Shown here one piece after another: positions 17,705 to 28,024 of a stretch of 64,000 bases of DNA. Below the pieces are notes generated by a model. The model made no database searches. It was given only the letters and a program-made list of their open reading frames with translations, and was not told the origin of the DNA. Where the stretch lies: assembly GCF_014168815.1 (NCBI RefSeq), contig NZ_AP021972.1:992001-1056000 (forward strand), written 5' to 3'. The translations under genes were made by a program, and so were the position numbers. The DNA is from Klebsiella sp. WP3-W18-ESBL-02 (GTDB lineage: Bacteria > Pseudomonadota > Gammaproteobacteria > Enterobacterales > Enterobacteriaceae). Every line of letters starts with the position of its first letter. Position 1 is the stretch's first letter.

Positions 17705-17872
17705 GAAAAAGTGAATAAAATCGACGGTCAGCCGCGTTCGCTGTTTATAACTCTGATGATTACTGTGAGTTATTCAAATGTTATTCGGTGGTCGTGCTGT
17801 AATAGAGTGGTTTACCGTTTCCAGCGAGTGTGAAACAATCATTCACATTGAAGCTTATTTTGAGGTAGTCCG

Positions 17873-18403
17873 GTGATTGATGACGATGGCTACCGCCCAA
17901 ATGTTGGTATTGTAATTTGCAATCGTCAGGGCCAGGTTATGTGGGCCCGGCGCTATGGTCAGCACTCCTGGCAATTCCCGCAAGGGGGCATAAACCCCGG
18001 TGAGACAGCAGAACAGGCGATGTATCGGGAACTGTTCGAAGAAGTAGGATTAAGCCGTAAGGATGTACGGATCCTCGCTTCGACCCGAAACTGGTTGCGT
18101 TACAAGTTGCCTAAACGTTTGGTGCGTTGGGACACAAAGCCGGTTTGTATCGGCCAGAAACAAAAGTGGTTTCTCTTGCAGTTGATCGGCAATGACGCGG
18201 ATATCAATATGCAAACCAGCAGCACGCCGGAGTTCGACGGCTGGCGCTGGGTGAGTTACTGGTATCCGGTGCGCCAGGTCGTGTCGTTTAAACGCGACGT
18301 CTACCGCCGGGTAATGAAAGAGTTCGCCAGCGTTGTGATGGCGCTTGCGGAGAGCGCGCCAAAACCGCAAAGCGCGCCTGCTTATCGACGTAAAAGAGGT
18401 TAA
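17873..18403 (+). CDS. rppH: RNA pyrophosphohydrolase RppH
   Basis: 176 residues, as in E. coli. Nudix box from Gly38 to Leu60 ([12 protein letters not shown] then [10 protein letters not shown]) with catalytic Glu53, Glu56 and Glu57. RppH removes pyrophosphate from 5'-triphosphate RNA and so starts RNase E-dependent decay. Begins at GTG 17873, preceded by GAGG; this start gives [14 protein letters not shown] as in the homologue. Twelve bases separate it from ptsP, so the two form an operon. Confidence 0.97.
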   Translation: MIDDDGYRPNVGIVICNRQGQVMWARRYGQHSWQFPQGGINPGETAEQAMYRELFEEVGLSRKDVRILASTRNWLRYKLPKRLVRWDTKPVCIGQKQKWFLLQLIGNDADINMQTSSTPEFDGWRWVSYWYPVRQVVSFKRDVYRRVMKEFASVVMALAESAPKPQSAPAYRRKRG

Positions 18404-18415
18404 GCCACGCATATT

Positions 18416-20662
18416 ATGCTCACGCGCTTACGCGAAATTGTTGAGAAGGTCGCAAGCGCGCCTCGGCTGAACGAGGCGCTGGATATTCTGGTCACCGACG
18501 TCTGCCTGGCCATGGAGACCGAGGTCTGTTCCGTCTATCTTGCCGACAACGATCGACGCTGCTTCTACCTGATGGCGACCCGCGGCCTGAAAAAACCGCG
18601 CGGTCGTACCATTACGCTCGCCTTCGATGAAGGTATCGTCGGGCTGGTTGGCCGCCTGGCCGAACCTATCAACCTTGCCGATGCGCAAAAACACCCCAGC
18701 TATAAATACATCCCCTCAGTCAAAGAAGAACGCTTCCGCGCGTTTCTTGGCGTGCCGATCATTCAGCGCCGCCAGCTGCTGGGCGTGCTGGTGGTGCAGC
18801 AGCGTGAGCTAAGGCAGTTCGACGAAAGCGAAGAATCCTTCCTGGTGACGCTGGCCACTCAAATGGCGGCCATTCTGTCGCAGTCGCAGCTGACGGCGCT
18901 GTTCGGGCAGTATCGACAAACGCGTATTCGCGCGCTGCCCGCGTCGCCGGGCGTGGCGATTGCCGAAGGCTGGATGGATGCCACCCTGCCGCTGATGGAG
19001 CAGGTTTATGAAGCCTCATCGCTGGATGTCCAGCTAGAGCGTGAGCGTTTGACCGGCGCGCTGGAAGAGGCGGCCAACGAATTTCGTCGCTACAGCAAGC
19101 GCTATGCCGCCGGGGCACAAACCGAGACGGCGGCGATTTTTGACCTTTACTCTCACCTGTTGTCCGACGCCAGCCTGCGCCGCGCGCTGTTTACCGCGGT
19201 AGATAAAGGTTCGGTAGCCGAATGGGCGGTCAAAACGGTTGTTGAAAAATTTGCCGAGCAGTTTGCTGCGCTCAGCGACGGCTACCTGAAAGAACGGGCG
19301 GGCGATCTGCGCGCGCTGGGGCAGCGTCTGCTGTTCCATCTCGATGACACAACCCAAGGGGCCAACGGCTGGCCGCAGCGTTTTGTGCTGGTCGCGGATG
19401 AGCTTTCTGCCACCACGCTGGCGGAAGTGCCGCAGGATCGTTTAGCGGGGGTGGTCGTTCGCGACGGTGCAGCCAACTCCCACGCGGCGATCATGGTGCG
19501 TGCGCTGGGGATCCCAACGGTGATGGGCGCCGATATTCAGCCATCGGTACTGCACGGCCGCACGCTGGTGGTAGACGGCTACCGCGGCGAGCTGTTGGTC
19601 GATCCTGAACCGATCCTGTTACAGGAATACCAGCGCCTTATCAGCGAAGAGAACGAGCTCAGCCGCCTGGCGGAAGGGGACGTTGAACGCCCGGCGGAGC
19701 TGAAAAGCGGCGAACGCGTGAAGGTGATGCTCAACGCCGGCCTGAGCCCGGAACATGAACAAAAGCTGGGCCGTCGCATTGACGGTATTGGCCTGTACCG
19801 GACTGAAATTCCCTTTATGCTGCAAAGCGGCTTCCCGTCTGAAGAGGAGCAGGTGGCGCAGTATCAGGGGATGCTGCAAATGTTCAACGACAAGCCGGTA
19901 ACGCTGCGTACGCTGGACGTTGGCGCAGATAAGCAGCTGCCTTATATGCCGATTAGCGAAGAGAATCCATGCCTGGGCTGGCGCGGGATCCGCATTACGC
20001 TCGATCAGCCGGAAATCTTCCTCGTTCAGGTTCGCGCCATGCTGCGCGCCAATGCCGCCACCGGCAACCTGAGCATTCTGTTGCCAATGGTCACCAGTCT
20101 TGAAGAGGTGGACGAAGCGCGTCGTCTGATCGACCGCGCCGGTCGCGAAGTGGAAGAGATGATCGGCTACGCGATTCCGAAACCGCGCATTGGTATCATG
20201 CTGGAAGTTCCGTCGATGGTCTTTATGCTGCCGCATCTGGCCAGCCGTATCGACTTTATCTCGGTAGGCACTAACGATCTTACCCAGTACGTGCTGGCGG
20301 TAGATCGCAACAACACTCGCGTGGCCAGTATCTACGATAGCCTGCATCCGGGCATGATCCGCGTGCTGTCGATGATCGTGCAGGAAGCCGAACGCTACGG
20401 TATCGATTTACGTCTGTGCGGCGAAATGGCCGGCGATCCGATGTGCGTGACTATCCTGATTGGCCTGGGTTTCCGCCACCTGTCGATGAACGGCCGCTCG
20501 GTACCGCGCGTGAAGTATCTGCTGCGCAATATCGAACTCGAAGATGCCCAGACTCTGGCCCAGCGCAGCCTCGAAGCGCAGATGGCGACTGAAGTGCGTC
20601 ATCAGGTGGCGGCCTTTATGGAACGTCGTGGCCTTGGCGGCCTGATTCGCGGCGGTCTCTGA
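18416..20662 (+). CDS. ptsP: PTS-Ntr enzyme I (PtsP)
   Basis: 748 residues, as in E. coli. An N-terminal GAF domain (about 1-160) that senses glutamine and 2-oxoglutarate, then an enzyme I module: phosphohistidine His356 in GAANSHAAIMVR and the PEP-binding barrel with GIGLYRTE, MLEVPSMV and SVGTNDLTQY. It passes phosphate from PEP to NPr and EIIA-Ntr to regulate potassium uptake and nitrogen responses. Starts with ATG 18416. A degraded REP pair follows the stop. Confidence 0.97.
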   Translation: MLTRLREIVEKVASAPRLNEALDILVTDVCLAMETEVCSVYLADNDRRCFYLMATRGLKKPRGRTITLAFDEGIVGLVGRLAEPINLADAQKHPSYKYIPSVKEERFRAFLGVPIIQRRQLLGVLVVQQRELRQFDESEESFLVTLATQMAAILSQSQLTALFGQYRQTRIRALPASPGVAIAEGWMDATLPLMEQVYEASSLDVQLERERLTGALEEAANEFRRYSKRYAAGAQTETAAIFDLYSHLLSDASLRRALFTAVDKGSVAEWAVKTVVEKFAEQFAALSDGYLKERAGDLRALGQRLLFHLDDTTQGANGWPQRFVLVADELSATTLAEVPQDRLAGVVVRDGAANSHAAIMVRALGIPTVMGADIQPSVLHGRTLVVDGYRGELLVDPEPILLQEYQRLISEENELSRLAEGDVERPAELKSGERVKVMLNAGLSPEHEQKLGRRIDGIGLYRTEIPFMLQSGFPSEEEQVAQYQGMLQMFNDKPVTLRTLDVGADKQLPYMPISEENPCLGWRGIRITLDQPEIFLVQVRAMLRANAATGNLSILLPMVTSLEEVDEARRLIDRAGREVEEMIGYAIPKPRIGIMLEVPSMVFMLPHLASRIDFISVGTNDLTQYVLAVDRNNTRVASIYDSLHPGMIRVLSMIVQEAERYGIDLRLCGEMAGDPMCVTILIGLGFRHLSMNGRSVPRVKYLLRNIELEDAQTLAQRSLEAQMATEVRHQVAAFMERRGLGGLIRGGL

Positions 20663-20670
20663 TTGCCTTT

Positions 20671-20745
20671 GTCGGCCTGATAAGCGCAGCGCCATCTTGC
20701 TCCTGCGCCATTTGCCGGATGGCGGCGTTGCGCTATCCGGCCTAC
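20671..20745. repeat. BIME: one decayed and one intact REP
   Basis: 20671-20700 matches the left two-thirds of a REP (GTCGGCCTGATAAGCGCAGC) but its right arm is eroded to ATCTTGC. 20712-20745 is intact (TTGCCGGATGGCGGCGTTGC, then GCTATCCGGCCTACA). They lie between ptsP and lgt; the remaining 185 bases before lgt probably hold its promoter. Confidence 0.75.
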
Positions 20746-20930
20746 ATGCAGCACCATTGCGTAACCTGGTCGAGCGAAGCTGCTTGCTTATACATATCTT
20801 TTACATCTTCGGCGCATCACCTCTCATCCGCCTTATGCTATCATTCGCACCTTTGGAGCGCCTGAAGCCTACGGCGCGCATCTCTACCGCTGTCCACTTT
20901 CGGCGGAATAACAAGCATTTGTGGTGACAG

Positions 20931-21803
20931 ATGAATAGTGGTTATCTGCGTTTCCCGGACTTCGATCCGGTAATTTTCTCCATCGGACCGGTCTCCCTAC
21001 ATTGGTACGGCATGATGTACCTGGTGGGCTTTATCTTCGCGATGTGGCTGGCGACGCGTCGTGCGAATCGCCCGAACAGCGGCTGGACAAAAAACGAAGT
21101 TGAAAACCTGCTGTATGCGGGCTTCCTCGGGGTGTTCCTCGGCGGGCGCATCGGCTACGTGATGTTCTACAACTTCGATTCCTTCCTGCAGGACCCGCTG
21201 TATCTGTTCCGCGTCTGGGACGGAGGTATGTCCTTCCACGGCGGCCTGATTGGCGTGATCGTGGTGATGATTATCTTCGCCCGCCGCACCAAGCGTACCT
21301 TCTTCCAGGTTTCCGACTTCATTGCGCCGCTGATTCCATTTGGCCTGGGCTGCGGTCGTCTGGGTAACTTTATCAACGGCGAGCTGTGGGGCCGCGTGGA
21401 CCCAAGCTTCCACTACACCATGCTGTTCCCAGGCTCCCGTGCGGAAGACCTGGCGCTGCTGCCGTCGCACCCGGAATGGCAAACGCTGTTTGATACCTAC
21501 GGCTCGCTGCCGCGTCACGCGTCACAGCTGTACGAGATGGCGCTGGAAGGCGTGGTGCTGTTCCTGATCCTGAACTTCTTTATCCGTAAACCGCGTCCGG
21601 CGGGCTCGGTCTCAGGCCTGTTCCTGATTGGCTACGGCCTGTTCCGTATCATCTGCGAACTCTTCCGCCAGCCGGATGCGCAGTTCACCGGCGAGTGGGT
21701 GCAGTACATCAGCATGGGGCAGATTCTTTCGATTCCGATGGTGCTTGCGGGTATCATTATGATGGTCTGGGCGTTTCGCCGTCCGCAGCAACAGATCTCC
21801 TGA
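20931..21803 (+). CDS. lgt: prolipoprotein diacylglyceryl transferase Lgt
   Basis: 290 residues (E. coli 291), seven membrane segments. Transfers diacylglycerol from phosphatidylglycerol to the lipobox cysteine, the first step of lipoprotein maturation. Visible landmarks are [10 protein letters not shown] with the essential His near 103 and the Lgt signature [14 protein letters not shown]. Starts with ATG 20931 after a short GTGACAG stretch, a weak ribosome site. thyA begins six bases after its stop, so the two are co-transcribed. In this window it serves lipoproteins such as YgdR, YgdI and MltA. Confidence 0.97.
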   Translation: MNSGYLRFPDFDPVIFSIGPVSLHWYGMMYLVGFIFAMWLATRRANRPNSGWTKNEVENLLYAGFLGVFLGGRIGYVMFYNFDSFLQDPLYLFRVWDGGMSFHGGLIGVIVVMIIFARRTKRTFFQVSDFIAPLIPFGLGCGRLGNFINGELWGRVDPSFHYTMLFPGSRAEDLALLPSHPEWQTLFDTYGSLPRHASQLYEMALEGVVLFLILNFFIRKPRPAGSVSGLFLIGYGLFRIICELFRQPDAQFTGEWVQYISMGQILSIPMVLAGIIMMVWAFRRPQQQIS

Positions 21804-21809
21804 GGAAGC

Positions 21810-22604
<795 letters not shown>

Positions 22605-22620
22605 GCTTCCGGGCATGACA

Positions 22621-22649
22621 AACGGCGCTGATTTCAGCGCCGTTTTTTT
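22621..22649 (+). terminator. intrinsic terminator after thyA
   Basis: AACGGCGCTG, loop ATTT, CAGCGCCGTT followed by seven Ts in all. It ends the lgt-thyA transcript before the ppd genes. Confidence 0.92.
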
Positions 22650-22776
22650 ATTCTTTGAAGGCTGCTTCCGATTTTTTTGTCGCGGGTTGCAACGCCCTCA
22701 TATTTACCTCATCGCGCCCCGCAAAAATGCGCGACCGCCTCTCGTCATCCCCTTGGCACCGCCGCACACTGTCGGC

Positions 22777-23235
22777 ATGAACAGAGAACGAGGCTACACC
22801 CTTATCGAAACCTTAGCCGCCGTGGCGCTGGTGCTGATCCTCAGCGCTACCGGCCTGTACGGCTGGCGCAGCTGGCAGCAGGAGCAACGGCTATGGCAAA
22901 CGGCGTCGGCGCTCCGGGACTATCTGATTTACCTGCGTAACGATGCCAACTGGCACAACCGCGATCGTCGGCTACGGGTAAACCGTACCGCTCAGCGCTG
23001 GTGTCTTACGGCAGATGACGCGGTGCTGGAAGGCTGCCCGGCGGGGAATCCTGCGGTATTTCAGCCCGAGTGGGAAGAAGTCTCGCTCAGCAAAATGACG
23101 CCAAATCTGGCCTTCTTTGGCCTGCGCAATACCGCATGGGCCGGTAGCCTTGCGATAGCCAGCGAGGCGGGACGCTGGACCGTGGTTGTTTCAAACTGGG
23201 GGCGAATACGTCTGTGTGAAGAGGGGGCATGCTGA
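22777..23235 (+). CDS. ppdA: type II pseudopilin-like protein PpdA
   Basis: 152 residues from ATG 22777 (E. coli 156). Type IV prepilin leader: the short basic segment MNRERG is followed by the cleavage site G/YTLIETLAAVAL with Glu5 of the mature protein, then a hydrophobic helix and a small globular domain. FFGLRNTAWAG is conserved with E. coli. It is first of four overlapping prepilin-like genes leading into recC. E. coli homologues are minor pseudopilins of uncertain function, probably tied to a type IV pilus or secretion assembly. The frame extends upstream past the terminator; that part is not coding. Confidence 0.9.
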   Translation: MNRERGYTLIETLAAVALVLILSATGLYGWRSWQQEQRLWQTASALRDYLIYLRNDANWHNRDRRLRVNRTAQRWCLTADDAVLEGCPAGNPAVFQPEWEEVSLSKMTPNLAFFGLRNTAWAGSLAIASEAGRWTVVVSNWGRIRLCEEGAC

Positions 23236-23783
23236 TGCGAGGGTTCTCACTGCTGGAAGTGCTGGTTGCGATGGCAATCAGCAGCATACTGCTGTTGGGC
23301 GCATCACGCTTTTTGCCTGCCCTGCAGCGCGGCGTGCTGGCGCAAATACAGCAGCAAACGCTGGAGGAGGAGGTCTGGCAGCGGCTGTTTACCCTCGCGA
23401 AGCATTTACAGCGAGCGGGGTACTGCGGCGGCGAGCGCTGCGGTGATGATGCGCTGTACATTGCGCGTCAGGGGCAGTGCGTGATTATTCGCTGGGATGG
23501 CGACAGCAACGGTGCCTGGCAAACCGCGCCCGCCGATGAGGCTGACAGCATTGGTTTTCGCTTACAGACCGGCGTGCTGGAAACGCGGCGCGGTGCGACC
23601 GCCTGTGAAGGGGGCGGATGGGATAAAATGACGGACCCCGCGGCCCTCACGGTTACCGACTTTCAGGTCACGCGTAGCGCGCGGGTTAGCTTAATGCCAC
23701 AGCTTGCTATCGTCCTTTCCGCTCGCGATACGCGCGGCAATACGGTGAGCGCGCAGTACAGCGTGACGGGATACAACCTGTGA
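23229..23783 (+). CDS. ppdB: type II pseudopilin-like protein PpdB
   Basis: 184 residues (E. coli 187). Prepilin leader MLMRG followed by FSLLEVLVAMAISSILLLGA with Glu5 and a long hydrophobic helix. The globular part keeps AKHLQRAGYC and GFRLQTGVLETRRGAT, seen in the homologue. The ATG at 23229, after a GAGGGGG run, overlaps the ppdA stop by seven bases. Probably a minor pseudopilin like GspJ or PilW. Confidence 0.9.
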   Translation: MLMRGFSLLEVLVAMAISSILLLGASRFLPALQRGVLAQIQQQTLEEEVWQRLFTLAKHLQRAGYCGGERCGDDALYIARQGQCVIIRWDGDSNGAWQTAPADEADSIGFRLQTGVLETRRGATACEGGGWDKMTDPAALTVTDFQVTRSARVSLMPQLAIVLSARDTRGNTVSAQYSVTGYNL

Positions 23784-24181
23784 ACCGCGAGCGCGGCGCC
23801 TCTGCGCTTGCCATGGTACTGATGCTATTGGTACTGGGTAGCCTGATGCTACAAGGGCTGAATCAGGCGCAGCGCCGCCAGCTGGCGACGGTCACCGACG
23901 AAAGCAGGGCATTGCAGCGCACGTCACAGGTGCATTCCGCGTTGCAGTGGGGAATAGGCCAACCCTGGCGGGTGGAGGCGGGCATCCAGTGCCTGTCGCT
24001 GGGCGAAAGCCGCGTCTGCGCGCGTCTGCAGAACGACGGCAGGCTGTTGCTGATTGCGCAAAATGGCGATCTTCAGCTGTGGCAATCCGGGCGCTGGGCC
24101 GCAAGCGGCCTGCAGTTTTCGACCCACGGCTGGAGTGATTTTTGCCCGTTAAAAGAGGCGGTGCTATGTCAGATACCCTGA
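23780..24181 (+). CDS. ygdB: YgdB, prepilin-operon protein (DUF2509)
   Basis: 133 residues (E. coli 135). Starts at GTG 23780, overlapping the ppdB stop. The N-terminus MNRERGASALAMVLMLLVLG looks like a prepilin leader but lacks the Glu5 found in the others, resembling GspK/PilX-type tip pseudopilins. The rest is a small domain with three Cys. Function is inferred only from its place in the operon. Confidence 0.85.
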   Translation: MNRERGASALAMVLMLLVLGSLMLQGLNQAQRRQLATVTDESRALQRTSQVHSALQWGIGQPWRVEAGIQCLSLGESRVCARLQNDGRLLLIAQNGDLQLWQSGRWAASGLQFSTHGWSDFCPLKEAVLCQIP

Positions 24182-24486
24182 GAACACGCGGTTTTAGCCT
24201 GCCGGAGGTCATACTGGCGATGGCGTTGATGGTGCTGGTCGTCACGGCCCTTGGCGGTTATTACCGGGCGTTGGCTACCGCTAGCGCTCAGCTTAGCCAG
24301 TATCGCCAGCTGTGGCTCTATGCCTGGGAGCAGACGCAGCCGCAGCCTACGGTGCTGCCGGAAGGCTGGCGCAGCCAGCGGGTACAGACAACGTCACAAC
24401 GTTGTGTCAGCATCAGTGCTACTATTACCACCCCCATGGGCAGGCAGGGACGCATGACGCGTCTGCATTGCCCGGTCAGTCAGTAG
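24166..24486 (+). CDS. ppdC: type II pseudopilin-like protein PpdC
   Basis: 106 residues (E. coli 107). Leader MSDTLRTRG followed by FSLPEVILAMALMVLVVTAL: the residue before Glu is Pro where others have Leu or Ile. ATG 24166 follows AGAGG; a TTG further upstream in the same frame is less likely. It overlaps ygdB by 16 bases and ends twelve bases before recC, so prepilin and recombination genes may be co-transcribed. Confidence 0.88.
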   Translation: MSDTLRTRGFSLPEVILAMALMVLVVTALGGYYRALATASAQLSQYRQLWLYAWEQTQPQPTVLPEGWRSQRVQTTSQRCVSISATITTPMGRQGRMTRLHCPVSQ

Positions 24487-24498
24487 TCAGGAGCGAAT

Positions 24499-27400
24499 AT
24501 GTTAAGGGTCTACCACTCCAACCGTCTGGACGTGCTGGAAGCGCTAATGGAATTTATCGTTGAGCAGGACCGGCTGGCTGACCCCTTCGAGCCTGAAATG
24601 ATCCTCGTGCAGAGCACCGGTATGGCGCAGTGGCTCCAGATGACGCTTTCTCAGCGATTTGGCATTGCCGCCAACATCGATTTCCCGCTGCCCGCGAGCT
24701 TTATCTGGGACATGTTTACCCGCGTGTTGCCCGATATTCCAGGCGAAAGCGCCTTTAACAAACAGAGCATGAGCTGGAAGCTGATGACGCTGTTGCCGGG
24801 CATGCTGGATGAGGAAGCCTTTACGCCGCTGCGCCACTATCTGACCGACGACGCGGATAAACGCAAGCTGTTCCAGCTGGCTTCCCGCGTGGCGGACCTT
24901 TACGACCAGTATCTGGTGTATCGACCGCAGTGGCTGACCCAATGGGAGGCTGGTGAATTCGTTGACGGCGTCGGCGAGGCGCAGCAGTGGCAGGCTCCGC
25001 TGTGGAAAGCATTGGTTGAACATACTGCTGCGCTGGGGCAGCCGCAGTGGCATCGAGCCAATCTCTATCAGCGCTTTATCGACACGCTGGAAAACAGTGC
25101 TGAAGCACCTGCCGGGCTGCCGTCACGGGTGTTTATCTGTGGTATCTCCGCGCTGCCGCCGGTGTACCTGCATGCGCTACAGGCGTTGGGCAAACATGTT
25201 GATATCTACGTTCTGTTTACCAACCCGTGCCGTTACTACTGGGGCGATATTAAAGACCCCGCGTTTCTTGCCCGCCTGATGGCGCGCCAGCGTCGGCATT
25301 ACCGCGAACAGCGCGAGCTGCCGTTGTTCCAGGATGCCAGCCGCGCACCGGGGCTGTTTAACGATGACGGGGAACAGGACGTCGGCAACCCGATGCTGGC
25401 CTCCTGGGGCAAGCTGGGGCGCGACTATATTTATCTGCTGGCGGGGCTGGAGCGTTATCAGGAGCTGGACGCCTTCGTTGACATTGAGCCGGATAACCTG
25501 CTGCACAACCTTCAGTACGATGTGCTGGAACTCAAAAATAGCGCCGTAGCCGGGCGCACCGCCGAAGAGTTTGCGTGGAGTGGTCACAAGCGCGCGCTGG
25601 CCCATGATGACCGCAGCCTGACCGTCCACGTCTGCCACAGCCCGCAGCGCGAAGTGGAAGTGCTGCATGACCGTCTGCTGGCGATGCTTGAGGCCGACCC
25701 GACGCTGACGCCGCGCGACATTATCGTGATGGTGGCAGACATCGACAGCTACAGCCCGTTTATTCAGGCGGTGTTCGGCAGCGCAACCGGTGAACGCTTT
25801 CTGCCGTACGCTATTTCCGACCGCCGCGCCCGTCAGGCGCATCCGGCGATGCAGGCGTTTATTACGCTGCTCTCCTTACCGGACAGCCGCTTTACCAGCG
25901 AAGACGTGCTGGCGCTGCTCGACGTGCCGGTGCTGGCGGCGCGTTTTAATATTGATGAAGCGGGGCTACAGCATCTGCGCCAATGGGTGAGTGAATCCGG
26001 CGTGCGCTGGGGGATGGACGACGACAACGTACGCGAGCTGGACCTGCCGGCAACCGGGCAGCACACGTGGCGATTTGGTCTGACGCGCATGCTGCTGGGC
26101 TATGCCATGGAGAGCAGCCAGGGGGAGTGGCAGGAGGTGCTGCCGTACGATGAATCCAGCGGGCTGATTGCCGAGCTGGTGGGGCATCTGGCCTCGCTGT
26201 TGATGCAACTGAACCGCTGGCGTCAGGTGCTGACGCAGGCGCGTTCGCTGGAGGAATGGCTGCCGGTATGCCGCGACATGCTTAATGATTTCTTCCTGCC
26301 GGACCAGGATACCGAAGCGGCGCTGACCCTGATTGAACAGCAGTGGCAGGCGATTATTGCCCAAGGCGTGCAGTCACAGTATGCGGGCGATGTGCCGCTG
26401 ACGCTGTTGCGAGACGAACTGGCGCAGCGCCTCGATCAGGAACGTATCAGCCAGCGATTCCTGGCGGGCCCTATTAATATTTGTACCCTCATGCCGATGC
26501 GCTCCATCCCGTTCAAGGTGGTGTGTCTGCTGGGGATGAATGACGGTATCTATCCACGCGCGCTGGCTCCTTTGGGCTTCGATCTCATGAGTCAGAAACC
26601 GGTTCGTGGTGACCGTAGCCGCCGCGATGATGACCGCTATCTGTTCCTTGAGGCGATGATGTCGGCGGAAAAAGCGCTTTATATCAGCTATATCGGCCGT
26701 TCTATTCAGGATAACAGCGAGCGCTATCCGTCGGTGCTGGTGCAGGAGCTGCTGGACTACGTCGGCCAGAGCCACTGTCTGGAAGGTGACGAGGCGCTCA
26801 ACTGCGACGAAAGCGAGCGACGGGTGAAGCAGCATATTATGCACCTGCATAGCCGAATGCCGTTTGATGCCGAAAACTACCAGGCTAACGAGCGGCAAAG
26901 CTATGCCCGTGAGTGGCTGGCGGCAGCTGGCCGACAGGGAGAAGCCCACGGTGAATTTATCCAGCCGCTGGAGCCTCTCGCACTGACCACGTTGCCGCTG
27001 GAGCAGCTCCAGCGCTTCTGGAAGCACCCCGTTCGCGCCTTCTTCCAACTGCGTCTGCAGGTTAATTTCCGCAGCGAGGAGAACGATATCCCGGATACCG
27101 AGCCGTTCACGCTGGAAGGGTTGACGCGCTACCAGCTTAACCAGCAACTGCTCAATACCCTGATTGAAGAGCAGGAGGCAGAACCGATGTATCGCCGCTA
27201 TCGCGCGGCGGGCGAGCTCCCCTACGGGCCGTTCGGTGAAATTGCCTGGGAAGCTCAGCGCCAGGAGATGGCCGCACTGGCTGCGCGGGTTATTGAATAT
27301 CGCCGGGTGGGAAAAAGCATGGAAATAGACCTTGATTGCGACGGGGTTAACATAACGGGATGGTTACCACAGGTTCAGGAGAATGGATTGTTGCGTTGGC

Positions 27401-27894
27401 GGCCATCTTTGCTTAGCGTGGCACAAGGAATGCAACTTTGGCTGGAACACCTTGTCTACTGTGCTAGCGGCGGCAACGGTGAAAGCCGGCTGCTGCTGCG
27501 TAAAGAAGGTGAATGGTGCTTCCCACCGTTGGCGATTGATGAGGCGAAAACCTATCTCTCGCAGCTGGTGGAAGGTTATCGACAGGGAATGTGCCAGCCG
27601 CTGCTGTTCTTACCCGAAAGCGGCGGGGCATGGATAAAAGCCTGTTACGATGCCGAAAAAGGTGCCATCTTAAGGGACGAGGACACGCAGCAAAAAGCGC
27701 GCAGCAAGTTTATGCAGGCGTATGAAGGCAATATGGTGGTGAGCGGCGAAGGGGCCGATGTCTGGTATCAACGCCTGTGGCGTACCCTGGAACCCGCGCA
27801 GTATGAGGCAATAGTTGAACAGACGACGCCGTATCTGCTGCCGCTGTTTCGGTTTCATCAATCGCAGTGGCTGTATAAAAATTGCGCAATCTGA
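24499..27894 (+). CDS. recC: exonuclease V gamma subunit RecC
   Basis: 1131 residues (E. coli 1122). RecC has a dead-helicase fold that recognises the Chi sequence and channels the two strands in RecBCD. It starts MLRVYHSNRLDVLEALMEF, nearly as in E. coli, and includes LVQSTGMAQWL and the conserved PYAISDRRARQAHP region. The ATG at 24499 follows GGAG. The 130-base gap to ptrA contains no gene. Frame is intact throughout. Confidence 0.97.
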   Translation: MLRVYHSNRLDVLEALMEFIVEQDRLADPFEPEMILVQSTGMAQWLQMTLSQRFGIAANIDFPLPASFIWDMFTRVLPDIPGESAFNKQSMSWKLMTLLPGMLDEEAFTPLRHYLTDDADKRKLFQLASRVADLYDQYLVYRPQWLTQWEAGEFVDGVGEAQQWQAPLWKALVEHTAALGQPQWHRANLYQRFIDTLENSAEAPAGLPSRVFICGISALPPVYLHALQALGKHVDIYVLFTNPCRYYWGDIKDPAFLARLMARQRRHYREQRELPLFQDASRAPGLFNDDGEQDVGNPMLASWGKLGRDYIYLLAGLERYQELDAFVDIEPDNLLHNLQYDVLELKNSAVAGRTAEEFAWSGHKRALAHDDRSLTVHVCHSPQREVEVLHDRLLAMLEADPTLTPRDIIVMVADIDSYSPFIQAVFGSATGERFLPYAISDRRARQAHPAMQAFITLLSLPDSRFTSEDVLALLDVPVLAARFNIDEAGLQHLRQWVSESGVRWGMDDDNVRELDLPATGQHTWRFGLTRMLLGYAMESSQGEWQEVLPYDESSGLIAELVGHLASLLMQLNRWRQVLTQARSLEEWLPVCRDMLNDFFLPDQDTEAALTLIEQQWQAIIAQGVQSQYAGDVPLTLLRDELAQRLDQERISQRFLAGPINICTLMPMRSIPFKVVCLLGMNDGIYPRALAPLGFDLMSQKPVRGDRSRRDDDRYLFLEAMMSAEKALYISYIGRSIQDNSERYPSVLVQELLDYVGQSHCLEGDEALNCDESERRVKQHIMHLHSRMPFDAENYQANERQSYAREWLAAAGRQGEAHGEFIQPLEPLALTTLPLEQLQRFWKHPVRAFFQLRLQVNFRSEENDIPDTEPFTLEGLTRYQLNQQLLNTLIEEQEAEPMYRRYRAAGELPYGPFGEIAWEAQRQEMAALAARVIEYRRVGKSMEIDLDCDGVNITGWLPQVQENGLLRWRPSLLSVAQGMQLWLEHLVYCASGGNGESRLLLRKEGEWCFPPLAIDEAKTYLSQLVEGYRQGMCQPLLFLPESGGAWIKACYDAEKGAILRDEDTQQKARSKFMQAYEGNMVVSGEGADVWYQRLWRTLEPAQYEAIVEQTTPYLLPLFRFHQSQWLYKNCAI

Positions 27895-28024
27895 GTTGTT
27901 CATTTAGTATGCATAACGCGTCACGGACCGATGAGTGGCAGCCAGCCAAAGCCAGCGCCCTGGCCAGGAACTGCCCGCATAAGCATTAAGATTCAGCTGT
28001 ATTTGTTAATGGTGAGGTCCGTGA

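Noticed and set aside
17377..17833. Two short open frames (70 and 69 codons) between mutH and rppH
   Set aside because: They run through the DnaA boxes, lack ribosome sites and look like translated intergenic DNA; the interval is DARS2-like.
22777..24486. A complete type IV pilus or type II secretion locus
   Set aside because: Only minor-pseudopilin-like genes are present; there is no ATPase, secretin, prepilin peptidase or major pilin.
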